Shown: in pieces, positions 24,375-32,409 of the stretch
Layout of the letters: each line of letters opens with the position of its first letter
How positions within the stretch are numbered: position 1 is the stretch's first letter
From: Paenibacillus thiaminolyticus
GTDB taxonomy: Bacteria > Bacillota > Bacilli > Paenibacillales > Paenibacillaceae
Length of the DNA stretch: 64,000 nucleotides
Assembly (NCBI RefSeq): GCF_007066085.1
Contig: NZ_CP041405.1
Location: forward strand, 682,001 to 746,000
Direction of reading: 5' to 3'
Translations under genes and position numbers: made by a program
Notes under the pieces: model-generated
Databases searched by the model: none
Told to the model about the DNA's origin: nothing
What the model saw: only the letters and a program-made list of their open reading frames with translations

Positions 24375-25598
24375 TTATGTTAAAAGTCCAGCCAACGACG
24401 CTTCGTTGATATTTTCGGTAATTACCTGTTGAATCTTCCCTTCCGTTACATAGACGACGGCCGGGACGGCATCAATTCCCAATCTGGCCGCAAGTCCAGG
24501 CGATTTGTAGACATCGACCTTGGTCACTCTGAACTCCGATGAATGCGCCTGCTCGAATGCCTCCATGACCGGCAGCAGCTCCCGGCACGCCGCATCCGTC
24601 GCGTTCCACAGGTAGACAACCGAGGGCTTGCCATGATTCAGGATCTGATTCTCATATACTTCACATTCCGATAAATATTTCTCCGCCCCATATCCCGCTA
24701 TCGCTCCGTCGCCGACGGCCGTCGCCACCTGCTTGAGGAATTTGTCGCAGACGTCGCCCGCAGCGAAGACGCCGGGCACGTTCGTCTCCATTCTGTCGTT
24801 GATGCGGATATAGCCGTTCCGGTTCATCTCGATCATGCCGTCGAAAATCTCCGTGTTCGGCACATAGCCGATGAACAAGAAGCAGGAATCGACCGGAACC
24901 TTCTGCAGCTCATTCGACTTCACGTTCCTCAGCACGACGGTATCCAGCCTCTCCTCGCCTTCGAAGGAATGGACGACCGTATTCCAGATGAACTCCATTT
25001 TCGGATTTTCGAGCGCCTCGGTTTTGGCGATTTCGTTGCAGTCCATTTTACCGTGATCATGCATGACGGAGACGATTACCCGGTCCGCGAACTTGGTCAG
25101 GAACATGCCTTCCTCAATAGCCGCATCGCCGCTTCCGACCACCATGACCGTTTTGCCCGTATTCGAGGCAGCGTCACAGGTCGCGCAGAAGGAAATGCCT
25201 TTGTCATACAAATATTTATCCTCGTTCTGGGCTCCGGTCAATCTTGGCTTGCCCCCGCTTGCAATAATAATGGCTTTGCATTCGTACCGGATGCGGAACG
25301 TCTCGACGATTTTGACATCGCCGTCAACAGATACCGATCTGACATCGGTCATTTTGAAAGCAACGCCGAACTTCTTCGCCTGCTTGTGGAACAAGCCCAT
25401 CAGCTCCGTCCCGGTTGCGCCCTCCGGAAATCCGGGGTAGTTCTCTATCTCATTCGTGTAGGTGGCGAGGCCGCCTACGAGCGATTTCTCCAGAATAAGC
25501 GTCTTCAATCGCGCGCGTCCGCAGTAGATTCCCGCAGTCAAGCCCGCGGCGCCTCCACCAATAATGACTACATCATATTGTTCCGTTTTCTTTTCCAT
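24375..25598 (-). CDS. thioredoxin-reductase-like flavoprotein with C-terminal thioredoxin-like domain
   Basis: 407 residues. FAD-binding GGGAAG near residue 14, redox pair CATC (Cys138, Cys141), second dinucleotide fold VVGSGDAA at 153-160, and the FAD-closing FAAGDVCDK. Residues from about 323 to 407 form a thioredoxin-like domain (SVVYLWNATDAACREL, VTKVDVYKSPGLAARLGI, VPAVVYV with cis-Pro) that has one Cys (338) rather than CxxC. The NADPH-binding HRRxxxR motif of TrxB is not present (VMHDHGKMDC instead), so the electron donor may differ. It ends an operon with TusA and YeeE/YedE transporters and probably reduces a persulfide or disulfide carried by them. Confidence 0.83.
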   Translation of the reverse strand: MEKKTEQYDVVIIGGGAAGLTAGIYCGRARLKTLILEKSLVGGLATYTNEIENYPGFPEGATGTELMGLFHKQAKKFGVAFKMTDVRSVSVDGDVKIVETFRIRYECKAIIIASGGKPRLTGAQNEDKYLYDKGISFCATCDAASNTGKTVMVVGSGDAAIEEGMFLTKFADRVIVSVMHDHGKMDCNEIAKTEALENPKMEFIWNTVVHSFEGEERLDTVVLRNVKSNELQKVPVDSCFLFIGYVPNTEIFDGMIEMNRNGYIRINDRMETNVPGVFAAGDVCDKFLKQVATAVGDGAIAGYGAEKYLSECEVYENQILNHGKPSVVYLWNATDAACRELLPVMEAFEQAHSSEFRVTKVDVYKSPGLAARLGIDAVPAVVYVTEGKIQQVITENINEASLAGLLT

Positions 25599-25669
25599 TG
25601 CCTTCGGTCCTCCTATACTGGCGTTGTTCGTTTATGAAAAGAGGCTGACTCTCGTCAGCCCTCTTGTTC

Positions 25670-26227
25670 CTACATAAAATATTTGGCCAATAGCTTGCTG
25701 CCAACAAAGGCTCCGGCGAACAAGAACAGCCAGAAAATCCAGCCGGACAGCGACAGCGAAGAAATGGAGGTGAACAACGCGCCGATGTTGCACCCGTTGG
25801 CCAATCTCGCGCCGTAGCCCATCAGGAGGCCGCCCAATGCCGCTGCAAAGATTTGCTTTTTGGATTTGATTTTCTTCAATTTGAATTCGGATGCGAACAG
25901 CGTAGCCAGCAGCGCACCCAAAATAATACCAAGATTGCGTATCGAGCCGCCGTCGTTCATGAATCCGCCGGATAATGTTTTTTGCGCCTTTTCCGAGCTG
26001 AAATAAGCCCAATCGTCAACATTGCCGCCCACGAGCTGATACAGCCACGCCCCCCAGTCCGCGAACGCGCTCGTGACGCCCCATCCTTTGGAGAAGACGG
26101 CCAAATGCGCGATGGCGAAAATCGCGAGCAGCACAGCTCCGGTCACATACGTAAACGGTTCTTTCAGCAGACGTTTGTAAAAGCGGTTCGATGTGATTTT
26201 CAACCAAAATGCATTCACCGCTTTCAC
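25670..26227 (-). CDS. YeeE/YedE family half-transporter (second half)
   Basis: 185 residues, about four or five helices, ending with RLANGCNIGALFTSIS, the Cys-containing motif conserved in the YeeE/YedE (TsuA) thiosulfate or sulfur-compound transporters, then a C-terminal helix. A full-length TsuA has two such halves in one chain; here the halves are separate genes flanking tusA. The start is uncertain by a few codons: GTG at 26227 sits very close to AAAGGAGG and the GTG at 26218 is an equally good candidate. Confidence 0.8.
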   Translation of the reverse strand: MKAVNAFWLKITSNRFYKRLLKEPFTYVTGAVLLAIFAIAHLAVFSKGWGVTSAFADWGAWLYQLVGGNVDDWAYFSSEKAQKTLSGGFMNDGGSIRNLGIILGALLATLFASEFKLKKIKSKKQIFAAALGGLLMGYGARLANGCNIGALFTSISSLSLSGWIFWLFLFAGAFVGSKLLAKYFM

Positions 26228-26252
26228 CCCCTCCTTTCTTCCTCAGCGAAGG

Positions 26253-26480
26253 CTATTTGGTCTTCTCGATGACGATTTCCCATTCCCCGTCTTCGATCTC
26301 TTCGATTTCCACGTTATGCCCCTGCTTTCTCGCCCACTCCGGCACATTCTTCATCGCGCAGCTATGGTCGATCGAGACAATCAGGACATCGCCGGCATTT
26401 AGTTCAGCCATTTTCTTCTCTGTTCTCATCAGAGGTACCGGACAAGCTTCTCCCATGCAATCAAGTGTAAATTCAGCCAT
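26253..26480 (-). CDS. tusA: TusA-like sulfur carrier protein
   Basis: 75 residues with the sulfurtransferase motif EACPVPLMR (reactive Cys13) and DHSCAMKNVPEWARKQGH. TusA proteins carry sulfur as a persulfide on the CPxP cysteine and hand it to partners. AAAGGTGG lies nine bases before the ATG at 26480. The gene is enclosed between the two YeeE/YedE half-transporter genes, which strongly suggests transfer of imported sulfur directly from the transporter to this carrier. Confidence 0.9.
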   Translation of the reverse strand: MAEFTLDCMGEACPVPLMRTEKKMAELNAGDVLIVSIDHSCAMKNVPEWARKQGHNVEIEEIEDGEWEIVIEKTK

Positions 26481-26552
26481 CTTGATAACCACCTTTATCA
26501 TGTTATTTTTATGAAAAGAAAAACATTGTGAACAAAATCACTTAATTCCGCA

Positions 26553-27242
26553 TTATTCAGCACTTCCCATCTTCTTCTCCTGCCATTTGACCGAAGCGAT
26601 ATAGAGCAGCAATATAATGAGGAACTGGACGATCAAAGCGCCAAGCCATCCGAATACATCCGGCAGGAACACCGCTGGCGCATCCTTGATGACGTGGGCC
26701 CGCCACCAGCCCATATCATGCGCTCCCCAGAGAGAGCCAAGAACGAAGAAAAACAGTGAAATCATCTGCATCGTGAAGCCTTCCCCTACACGCATCAGCG
26801 TTCCCGAGGCACAGCCTCCGGCGATGACCATTCCGATGCCGAACAGTACGGCTCCGATGACGAGGGCGAAGCTGATCGGCCCGACATTATCCATGCCAGG
26901 AATCGGATTCCCTTGCATGTAGGCCGAATATTTGATGGCCGTGAATCCAATCGTGGCCAAGGAGCAGGCAACGAGTACCGCTCTCGTTACCGACGTGCTT
27001 CCCGTAATGCACGGGTCCCTCATCGAAGCGGTGAAGCAGAATCGCGATCTTTGCAAAATGACGCCAAACGAAAGACCGAACAGCAGATAGACGACCATAT
27101 TGTCATTGTAACGATTCAAGTAGAAACCGAAGGCAATGACGAGAGCGGTTGCCAATAAAGCATAGGGCAGTTGACTCTTCTTAGGCTTTCTAGGTGCCCG
27201 GATTCGGGTCGATTTCGTCGCGGGACTCGGAGTTTGTCCCAT
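26553..27242 (-). CDS. YeeE/YedE family half-transporter (first half)
   Basis: 229 residues with a basic cytoplasmic N terminus of about 25 residues and five to six helices. Conserved Cys residues appear in RSRFCFTASMRDPC and IAGGCASGTLMR, the motifs lining the conduit of thiosulfate transporter TsuA. It is the first gene of the sulfur-transfer operon; GGAGGTG precedes the ATG. Divergent from the LysR regulator gene. Confidence 0.83.
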   Translation of the reverse strand: MGQTPSPATKSTRIRAPRKPKKSQLPYALLATALVIAFGFYLNRYNDNMVVYLLFGLSFGVILQRSRFCFTASMRDPCITGSTSVTRAVLVACSLATIGFTAIKYSAYMQGNPIPGMDNVGPISFALVIGAVLFGIGMVIAGGCASGTLMRVGEGFTMQMISLFFFVLGSLWGAHDMGWWRAHVIKDAPAVFLPDVFGWLGALIVQFLIILLLYIASVKWQEKKMGSAE

Positions 27243-27324
27243 CTTGCAGCACCTCCAGCAATAAGATTATTTAACTTTGTGAAAATAGTAACATACTTAT
27301 CGGTACCGTGGTTATATGCTTTGT

Positions 27325-27337
27325 TTATACTGTATAA
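27325..27337. promoter_or_regulatory. palindrome in the LysR / sulfur operon divergent promoter
   Basis: TTATAC-T-GTATAA is a perfect 13-base palindrome with the T-N11-A form expected for LysR-type regulators, about 85 bases from each start codon. It is the best candidate operator for the divergent LysR protein. Confidence 0.5.
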
Positions 27338-27413
27338 GTTTTGCTAATGGCACGACAGACAAACAGAAGGGCTTTCAACAAGTTCTAAGCGGGTAAACAG
27401 GAGGTAGTCACGC

Positions 27414-28298
27414 ATGAATGTGGAAACGCTTAAATTGTTCCTGGACATCGCGGCGCTCAAGAGCATCTCGAAGGCGGCGCATAAGGCTCACATTACGCAA
27501 TCGGCGCTTAGCCAGCAAGTCAAATCATGGGAAACGTTGTTGGGGGCCGAGCTTCTTCAACGAAGCAACAAAGGTGCCCAGCTCACCGAAGCGGGACAGA
27601 TCGCTCAGAAATACGCGGTTCAAATTTGCAAGCTGTATGATGATATGCTGATGGAAATGAAACATCTGGAGCACGGTCCGCACCAGTTGTCCATATACGC
27701 GATTCCGGAAGTGTGCAATTATGCCCTTCCCTGCACGCTGTATGAAGTGAAGAAGCATTTTCCCGACTTTTTGATCACCTTGAATGAGGGCTTTTCATCG
27801 GAAATCGAGAAGCATATTTTGCTTGAGGAAGGCAATATCGGATTTATCTCGGGGCCTTCGACCAATCCCGAATTGGACTCCTGCAAAGTATTCTCGGATA
27901 AGGTCATGCTCGTCACCAGCACCAGCGCCCTGCGTCCCGACACGATAGCATTAAGCGAGCTGCCGCGATTTCCGCTGATCTGGTCCGCCCAGCTCTCCTG
28001 CGTGCAGCGGGCCTTGAATGCGATGACGGAGGGCGAGCCAAGCCTGAACATTCTCTATAATCTGGATTCGATCGAAGCCGTCAAGCTCGCCGCCATCAAA
28101 GGACACGGGACCGCCTTTCTCCCCTATATGTCCATCAAAAAAGAGCTGTACACCAAACAGCTCCGAATCATCGATATCGATAATTTTCAAGTATACAACG
28201 AGATACACATGATCAAAAAACAGAACCGGCGCGGCGACATGGAGACCCGTCAATTAATTCGCTATATCGAGAAGAGACTGGTCGACACGGTGTGTTGA
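27414..28298 (+). CDS. LysR family transcription regulator
   Basis: 294 residues with the N-terminal winged HTH (LKLFLDIAALKSISKAAHK, ITQSALSQQVKSWETLLG) and a C-terminal LysR substrate-binding domain (about 90-290). CAGGAGGT precedes the ATG. It is divergent from the sulfur-transfer operon, so by analogy with CysL/CytR-type regulators it should control that operon in response to a sulfur compound; this is inferred from position. Confidence 0.87.
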   Translation: MNVETLKLFLDIAALKSISKAAHKAHITQSALSQQVKSWETLLGAELLQRSNKGAQLTEAGQIAQKYAVQICKLYDDMLMEMKHLEHGPHQLSIYAIPEVCNYALPCTLYEVKKHFPDFLITLNEGFSSEIEKHILLEEGNIGFISGPSTNPELDSCKVFSDKVMLVTSTSALRPDTIALSELPRFPLIWSAQLSCVQRALNAMTEGEPSLNILYNLDSIEAVKLAAIKGHGTAFLPYMSIKKELYTKQLRIIDIDNFQVYNEIHMIKKQNRRGDMETRQLIRYIEKRLVDTVC

Positions 28299-28324
28299 GG
28301 GGGTGGCCGCACCCGCAAGAAAGA

Positions 28325-28369
28325 AGACGCTTCCGTCCCCGCTTGTTTCGCGGTTTTGGAAGCGTCTTG
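28325..28369. terminator. bidirectional hairpin between lysR-type and SLH genes
   Basis: AAGACGCTTCC/GGAAGCGTCTT, 11-base perfect stem around a 23-base loop; on the minus strand it is followed by TCTTTCTTG, on the plus strand by TGGTTCATT. It lies between convergent genes. Confidence 0.65.
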
Positions 28370-28425
28370 GTTCATTGATCAGCTTCGTCTAGGCCCCGAT
28401 TGCTTCGGGGAACGTCTGTCGTTGC

Positions 28426-29832
28426 CTATAGACCTAATGCATTGGCAACGACAGTGACGGCTTCTGCTCTATTGGCGTTCTCTTGCGGGTTAATGTTATT
28501 GTTGTAACCACTCAAAATGCCTTGAGCGATTGCCGTTTCTACCGACTTCACAGCCCACTTGGATACTTTGTCTTGGTCTTTAAATTTTGCATTCGGTTGA
28601 TCATGCTTCAGATCGAACGCTTTGACAACCATGGCGGCCATTTGTTCTCTTGTAATCGGATCGTTAGGTCCGAAGGTCGTTGAATCATAGCCGTTCACAA
28701 TGCCATGCGCGCTCGCGATGGCGATGTTATCTTTCGCCCAATGTTTCTCCGTATCCTTGAATCCTTTGCCGTCGCTGCCCTTCAAATCGAGCGCTTTAAC
28801 GAGAATCGTGGCGAATTCAGCTCTCGTAATTTTATTTTTTGGCTTAAACGTGTTGTCTTGATATCCGGCAATTGCGCCTCTTTGAACCAACGCGAGAATG
28901 TTCTTCTCTGCCCAATGTCCATTAATGTCCTTCAACAGGATTTGTGGAGATTGTGGTTCTTCTGCCTTGGCTTCTTCTTTGGCTTTGGCCAACACGGCCA
29001 ACTTCGCGAATTGGTCCACCTCGCCGCTTACCGTCTTAGCGGAGGCGTTGAGAGAGATGTTCTCCAATGCAATCCATTCTTTTTTATCTGCGTCCAACCG
29101 GTATACCGCCAGCTCGTATTTATCCGGATGGAACTTGGAGCTGTCGAATGGGAGCGCGATCGTCATGTTTTTCACAAGCTTCTCTTTTGGGCTGACCGTG
29201 ATTTCGAACACTTCGCTCGCCAGTTGCAGATGAGCCGGAATATTCAGTCCGGAAGTACTACTTACTTTTTCCACTTTGAGCTGCAGCGTTTTTGCTGCCG
29301 CGCCCGCTGGGATGTCGAACTTTACGCTGTTCAACGTAAAGGAAGCGCTGCTTGCATTGATAGTTCGACCATTGGATGGCGTTGTCGATGAAGGTGTGGA
29401 AGTGCTGCCTCCACCTCCACCGCCTCCGCCGCCGGAGCCGCCGGAACTGCCGCTACCTGGGGTTCCGCCTGGCGTGCCGCCGTTATCCTCTTTGGCCGTT
29501 ACGTTAAATGTTCCGGAGGCCGATTCCGAGCCTTGCCCTGCTATCGCCGTATACTCGCCGAGATCAGCGTCGGAAGGAAGATGGAAGGTGACCGCAAAAG
29601 CCCCTTCTGCACCGGTGTCGGCCACATCTACATAAAGTATCGTCTTGTTCGGACGAAGTACTTTAACGCTCACTTCTTTTAATGTTGATTTTCCCTTCAG
29701 TTCGACCGCTTCCCCAGGCTTTTTATTCGCTATCTGCTCCAAAGTGATTGGCTCTGAAGCAAAGACGGACAAAGGGAAAATTGTCAAAAGTACCGCCATT
29801 ATCGTAATATTTCTTAGCATTCCTTTTATCAC
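28426..29832 (-). CDS. SLH-domain cell surface protein
   Basis: 468 residues, secreted: signal peptide with likely cleavage after VFA (residue 25). Residues 26-110 look like an Ig/macroglobulin-like domain, 115-155 are a Gly/Ser/Thr linker with a run of nine glycines, 160-285 contain a ZU5-like beta domain, and three SLH repeats (about 298-345, 350-405, 415-468; DINGHWAEKNI, FKDTEKHWAKDNI, KDQDKVSKWAVKSV) anchor it to pyruvylated secondary cell wall polymer. The start is GTG at 29832, with GCGAGG upstream. It is the last gene after secA2 and the repeat protein and could be a cargo of SecA2 or the wall anchor of the repeat protein. Confidence 0.87.
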   Translation of the reverse strand: MIKGMLRNITIMAVLLTIFPLSVFASEPITLEQIANKKPGEAVELKGKSTLKEVSVKVLRPNKTILYVDVADTGAEGAFAVTFHLPSDADLGEYTAIAGQGSESASGTFNVTAKEDNGGTPGGTPGSGSSGGSGGGGGGGGGSTSTPSSTTPSNGRTINASSASFTLNSVKFDIPAGAAAKTLQLKVEKVSSTSGLNIPAHLQLASEVFEITVSPKEKLVKNMTIALPFDSSKFHPDKYELAVYRLDADKKEWIALENISLNASAKTVSGEVDQFAKLAVLAKAKEEAKAEEPQSPQILLKDINGHWAEKNILALVQRGAIAGYQDNTFKPKNKITRAEFATILVKALDLKGSDGKGFKDTEKHWAKDNIAIASAHGIVNGYDSTTFGPNDPITREQMAAMVVKAFDLKHDQPNAKFKDQDKVSKWAVKSVETAIAQGILSGYNNNINPQENANRAEAVTVVANALGL

Positions 29833-29856
29833 GAACTGCTTACCTCGCTTTCAAGT

Positions 29857-29890
29857 ATAATCGAATCCGGAACTCTCCGGATTCGATTAT
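29857..29890. repeat. 15-base perfect hairpin between repeat-protein and SLH genes
   Basis: ATAATCGAATCCGGA pairs with TCCGGATTCGATTAT across a four-base loop. No T-tract follows on either strand, so an mRNA-stabilising or partial-attenuation role that sets the ratio of the two surface proteins is more likely than termination. Confidence 0.6.
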
Positions 29891-29916
29891 GAGCATGATA
29901 TCAACTTATAGAGTCC

Positions 29917-31929
29917 TTAGTTCAACATGACAGGCTTCGCCAACGAGGTTAGGGCTTTGCCCGGATCGCTCGTGAACTCGTCAAAGACGAACACCTTAAC
30001 GGAATAGCCTGAACCGTCCACATTAAAATGAGCGGTTACTTTTTCAAGCTCGGAAATGTTTCTTTCCAAAGCAACAATGCTTACCGGCGTCGTATCATCC
30101 TTAACCAATTGGAACACGACGACGACATTTTGTCCTTCTCCTTGCGGAGCGATATCGACAGAAACGGTTATGCCACCATCCTTAACGAGCGCTCCATTTT
30201 CGATGGCGTAAGCCTTATCTTCGTCACCTGGTTCTTCGCCATCGCCTGGTTTTTCACCTTCGACTGGGTTCTCACCTTCGCCCGGGTTTTCGCCCTCACC
30301 TGGGTTTTCACCTTCGACTGGGTTTTCACCTTCGACTGGGTTCTCACCCTCGACTGGGTTTTCACCTTCGACTGGGTTCTCACCCTCGACTGGGTTCTCA
30401 CCTTCGACTGGGTTTTCTCCCTCGACTGGGTTCTCACCTTCGACTGGGTTTTCTCCCTCGACTGGGTTCTCACCTTCGACTGGGTTTTCTCCCTCGACTG
30501 GGTTTTCTCCCTCGACTGGGTTTTCACCTTCGACTGGGTTTTCTCCCTCGACTGGGTTTTCTCCCTCGACTGGGTTCTCACCCTCGACTGGGTTCTCACC
30601 CTCGACTGGGTTCTCACCTTCGACTGGGTTTTCTCCCTCGACTGGGTTTTCACCTTCGACTGGATTTTCTCCCTCGACTGGGTTTTCTCCCTCGACTGGG
30701 TTCTCACCCTCGACTGGGTTCTCACCTTCGACTGGGTTTTCTCCCTCGACTGGGTTTTCTCCCTCGACTGGGTTCTCACCTTCGACTGGGTTTTCTCCCT
30801 CGACTGGGTTTTCTCCCTCGACTGGGTTCTCACCTTCGACTGGGTTTTCTCCCTCGACTGGGTTCTCACCTTCGACTGGGTTTTCTCCCTCGACTGGGTT
30901 CTCACCTTCGACTGGGTTTTCACCTTCGACTGGGTTTTCTCCCTCGACTGGGTTCTCACCTTCGACTGGGTTTTCTCCCTCGACTGGGTTCTCACCTTCG
31001 ACTGGGTTTTCACCTTCGACTGGTTTTTCTCCCTCGACTGGGTTTTCTCCCTCGACTGGGTTCTCACCTTCGACTGGGTTTTCTCCCTCGACTGGTTTTT
31101 CTCCCTCGACTGGGTTCTCACCCTCGACAGGGTTTTCTCCCTCGACTGGGTTCTCACCTTCGACTGGGTTTTCTCCCTCGACTGGGTTTTCACCTTCGAC
31201 TGGGTTTTCTCCCTCGACTGGGTTCTCACCTTCGACTGGTTTTTCTCCCTCGACTGGGTTCTCACCTTCGACTGGGTTTTCTCCCTCGACTGGGTTCTCA
31301 CCTTCGACTGGGTTTTCACCTTCGACTGGGTTTTCTCCCTCGACTGGGTTCTCACCTTCGACTGGGTTTTCACCTTCGACTGGGTTTTCTCCCTCGACTG
31401 GGTTTTCTCCCTCGACTGGGTTTTCTCCCTCGACTGGGTTTTCACCTTCGACTGGTTTTTCTCCCTCGACTGGGTTCTCACCCTCGACTGGGTTCTCACC
31501 TTCGACTGGGTTTTCTCCCTCGACTGGGTTTTCTCCCTCGACTGGGTTCTCACCTTCGACTGGGTTTTCTCCCTCGACTGGGTTCTCACCTTCGACTGGA
31601 TCCTGTTCATCATCGGTGCCTGGATCCTCTTCATCGTCGGTGCCTGGCTCCTCTTCATCATCGGTTCCTGGCTGCTCTTCGTCGGTACCTGGCTCTACTC
31701 CATCACCGTCCAGCTCTGTCCCCGTTTCAATATCCTCTACGGGAATCTCTTCCTCATCGATTCCCTCCGCAGAGACCGTTCCTGGCACAACAGCAACAAC
31801 CGGGGCGATGGCCATCGTGGTGGCAGCTAATACTTTGGTTGCTGCCAGTACGCCAGCTGTTACTTTGCGGCTTCCCGGCGCTTTCAACTCATTAAGCTCT
31901 TCATTACGTTCTTCTCTTTTACGTGTCAT
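29917..31929 (-). CDS. secreted surface protein with 75 hexapeptide repeats
   Basis: 670 residues. A long charged n-region (1-21), a Gly/Ala-rich hydrophobic stretch (22-50) and VSA before Glu55 form an export signal of the long S-layer-type kind. Residues 56-111 are an acidic region with GTDDEE repeats; 112-561 are 75 uninterrupted hexapeptides of consensus VEGENP, with K for N in a few and two GEGENP near the end. The last 109 residues form a folded-looking domain. No LPXTG or SLH is present. AAGGAGA lies 12 bases before the ATG. The gene sits 52 bases after the small secA2 partner gene. It is probably a wall-surface stalk or spacer exported by SecA2. Confidence 0.85.
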   Translation of the reverse strand: MTRKREERNEELNELKAPGSRKVTAGVLAATKVLAATTMAIAPVVAVVPGTVSAEGIDEEEIPVEDIETGTELDGDGVEPGTDEEQPGTDDEEEPGTDDEEDPGTDDEQDPVEGENPVEGENPVEGENPVEGENPVEGENPVEGENPVEGENPVEGEKPVEGENPVEGENPVEGENPVEGENPVEGENPVEGENPVEGENPVEGENPVEGENPVEGENPVEGENPVEGEKPVEGENPVEGENPVEGENPVEGENPVEGENPVEGENPVEGENPVEGEKPVEGENPVEGENPVEGENPVEGEKPVEGENPVEGENPVEGENPVEGENPVEGENPVEGENPVEGENPVEGENPVEGENPVEGENPVEGENPVEGENPVEGENPVEGENPVEGENPVEGENPVEGENPVEGENPVEGENPVEGENPVEGENPVEGENPVEGENPVEGENPVEGENPVEGENPVEGENPVEGENPVEGENPVEGENPVEGENPVEGENPVEGENPVEGENPVEGENPVEGENPVEGENPVEGENPVEGENPVEGENPGEGENPGEGENPVEGEKPGDGEEPGDEDKAYAIENGALVKDGGITVSVDIAPQGEGQNVVVVFQLVKDDTTPVSIVALERNISELEKVTAHFNVDGSGYSVKVFVFDEFTSDPGKALTSLAKPVMLN
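30247..31596 (-). repeat. 18-base minisatellite, 75 tandem copies, coding
   Basis: Exactly 1350 bases of 18-base units encoding VEGENP. Unit variants differ at third positions (GAGGGAGAA, GAAGGTGAA, GAAGGTGAG, GAGGGTGAG forms), and neighbouring variants recur in blocks, which suggests growth by duplication of multi-unit segments. All six frames are free of stops across the array, so the long frames on the other strand are by-products. Confidence 0.95.
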
Positions 31930-31981
31930 TGAAATATTTTTCTCCTTCCTATTCCTTTTTTGGTTGATGGATTCTACTCTA

Positions 31982-32398
31982 TTAACATGGCATCACCTCT
32001 TTTACCTGGAATATGCGCCACGAATCCCCTGCGAAGCGCACCAGACTGACCAGATACGCCGCTTTCTTTTCACCTGATTGATGTTGATAGAACACTTCCA
32101 TGTTGCAGCGGTAGACCGGATCTTCGTCTTGCGTGACGAACACTTCATTAAGCAAGGCAAACCCTTTGAACCAAGCAGGATCAGGCTTGATATTCGGATA
32201 TAGAAACTCCTCCGCATACTGATTGACCAAGGCGATAATGCGGAGCTGTTCGCTTAACTCAATGACTTCTTTGTTCTGCACCGTTTCATTTTCCTGGGGC
32301 TGTTCCGGCTGTTCGATCAAGGTGTCGTCCTCAGGAACTGTTTCTCTCTTAAAGAGCTTTTGACGAAGAAGAGAAAGAAAATGATATGTTTGCTTCAT
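31982..32398 (-). CDS. small hypothetical partner protein in secA2 operon
   Basis: 138 residues, not recognised. The N terminus is basic and amphipathic (MKQTYHFLSLLRQKLFKRE), followed by an acidic Gln/Glu-rich linker (about 21-45) and a mixed alpha/beta domain with a YAEEFLYPN motif and VFVTQDEDPVYRCNMEVFYQH. No signal peptide. It begins 12 bases after the secA2 stop and precedes the repeat protein, so a role as a SecA2 accessory factor, functionally like SlaP of Bacillus anthracis, is proposed from position alone; sequence similarity to SlaP cannot be judged here. The ATG is preferred to the TTG two codons upstream. Confidence 0.65.
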   Translation of the reverse strand: MKQTYHFLSLLRQKLFKRETVPEDDTLIEQPEQPQENETVQNKEVIELSEQLRIIALVNQYAEEFLYPNIKPDPAWFKGFALLNEVFVTQDEDPVYRCNMEVFYQHQSGEKKAAYLVSLVRFAGDSWRIFQVKEVMPC

Positions 32399-32409
32399 AA
32401 CCAATTTAG

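Noticed and set aside
30247..31596. CRISPR-like appearance of the regular repeats
   Set aside because: Units are contiguous 18-mers without unique spacers and encode protein.
30028..31830. 600-codon open frame on the plus strand, and a 497-codon frame on the minus strand, over the repeat array
   Set aside because: Both are by-products of an 18-base repeat that contains no stop in any frame; neither has a signal, ribosome binding site or sensible composition, while the VEGENP frame has an export signal and a folded C-terminal domain.
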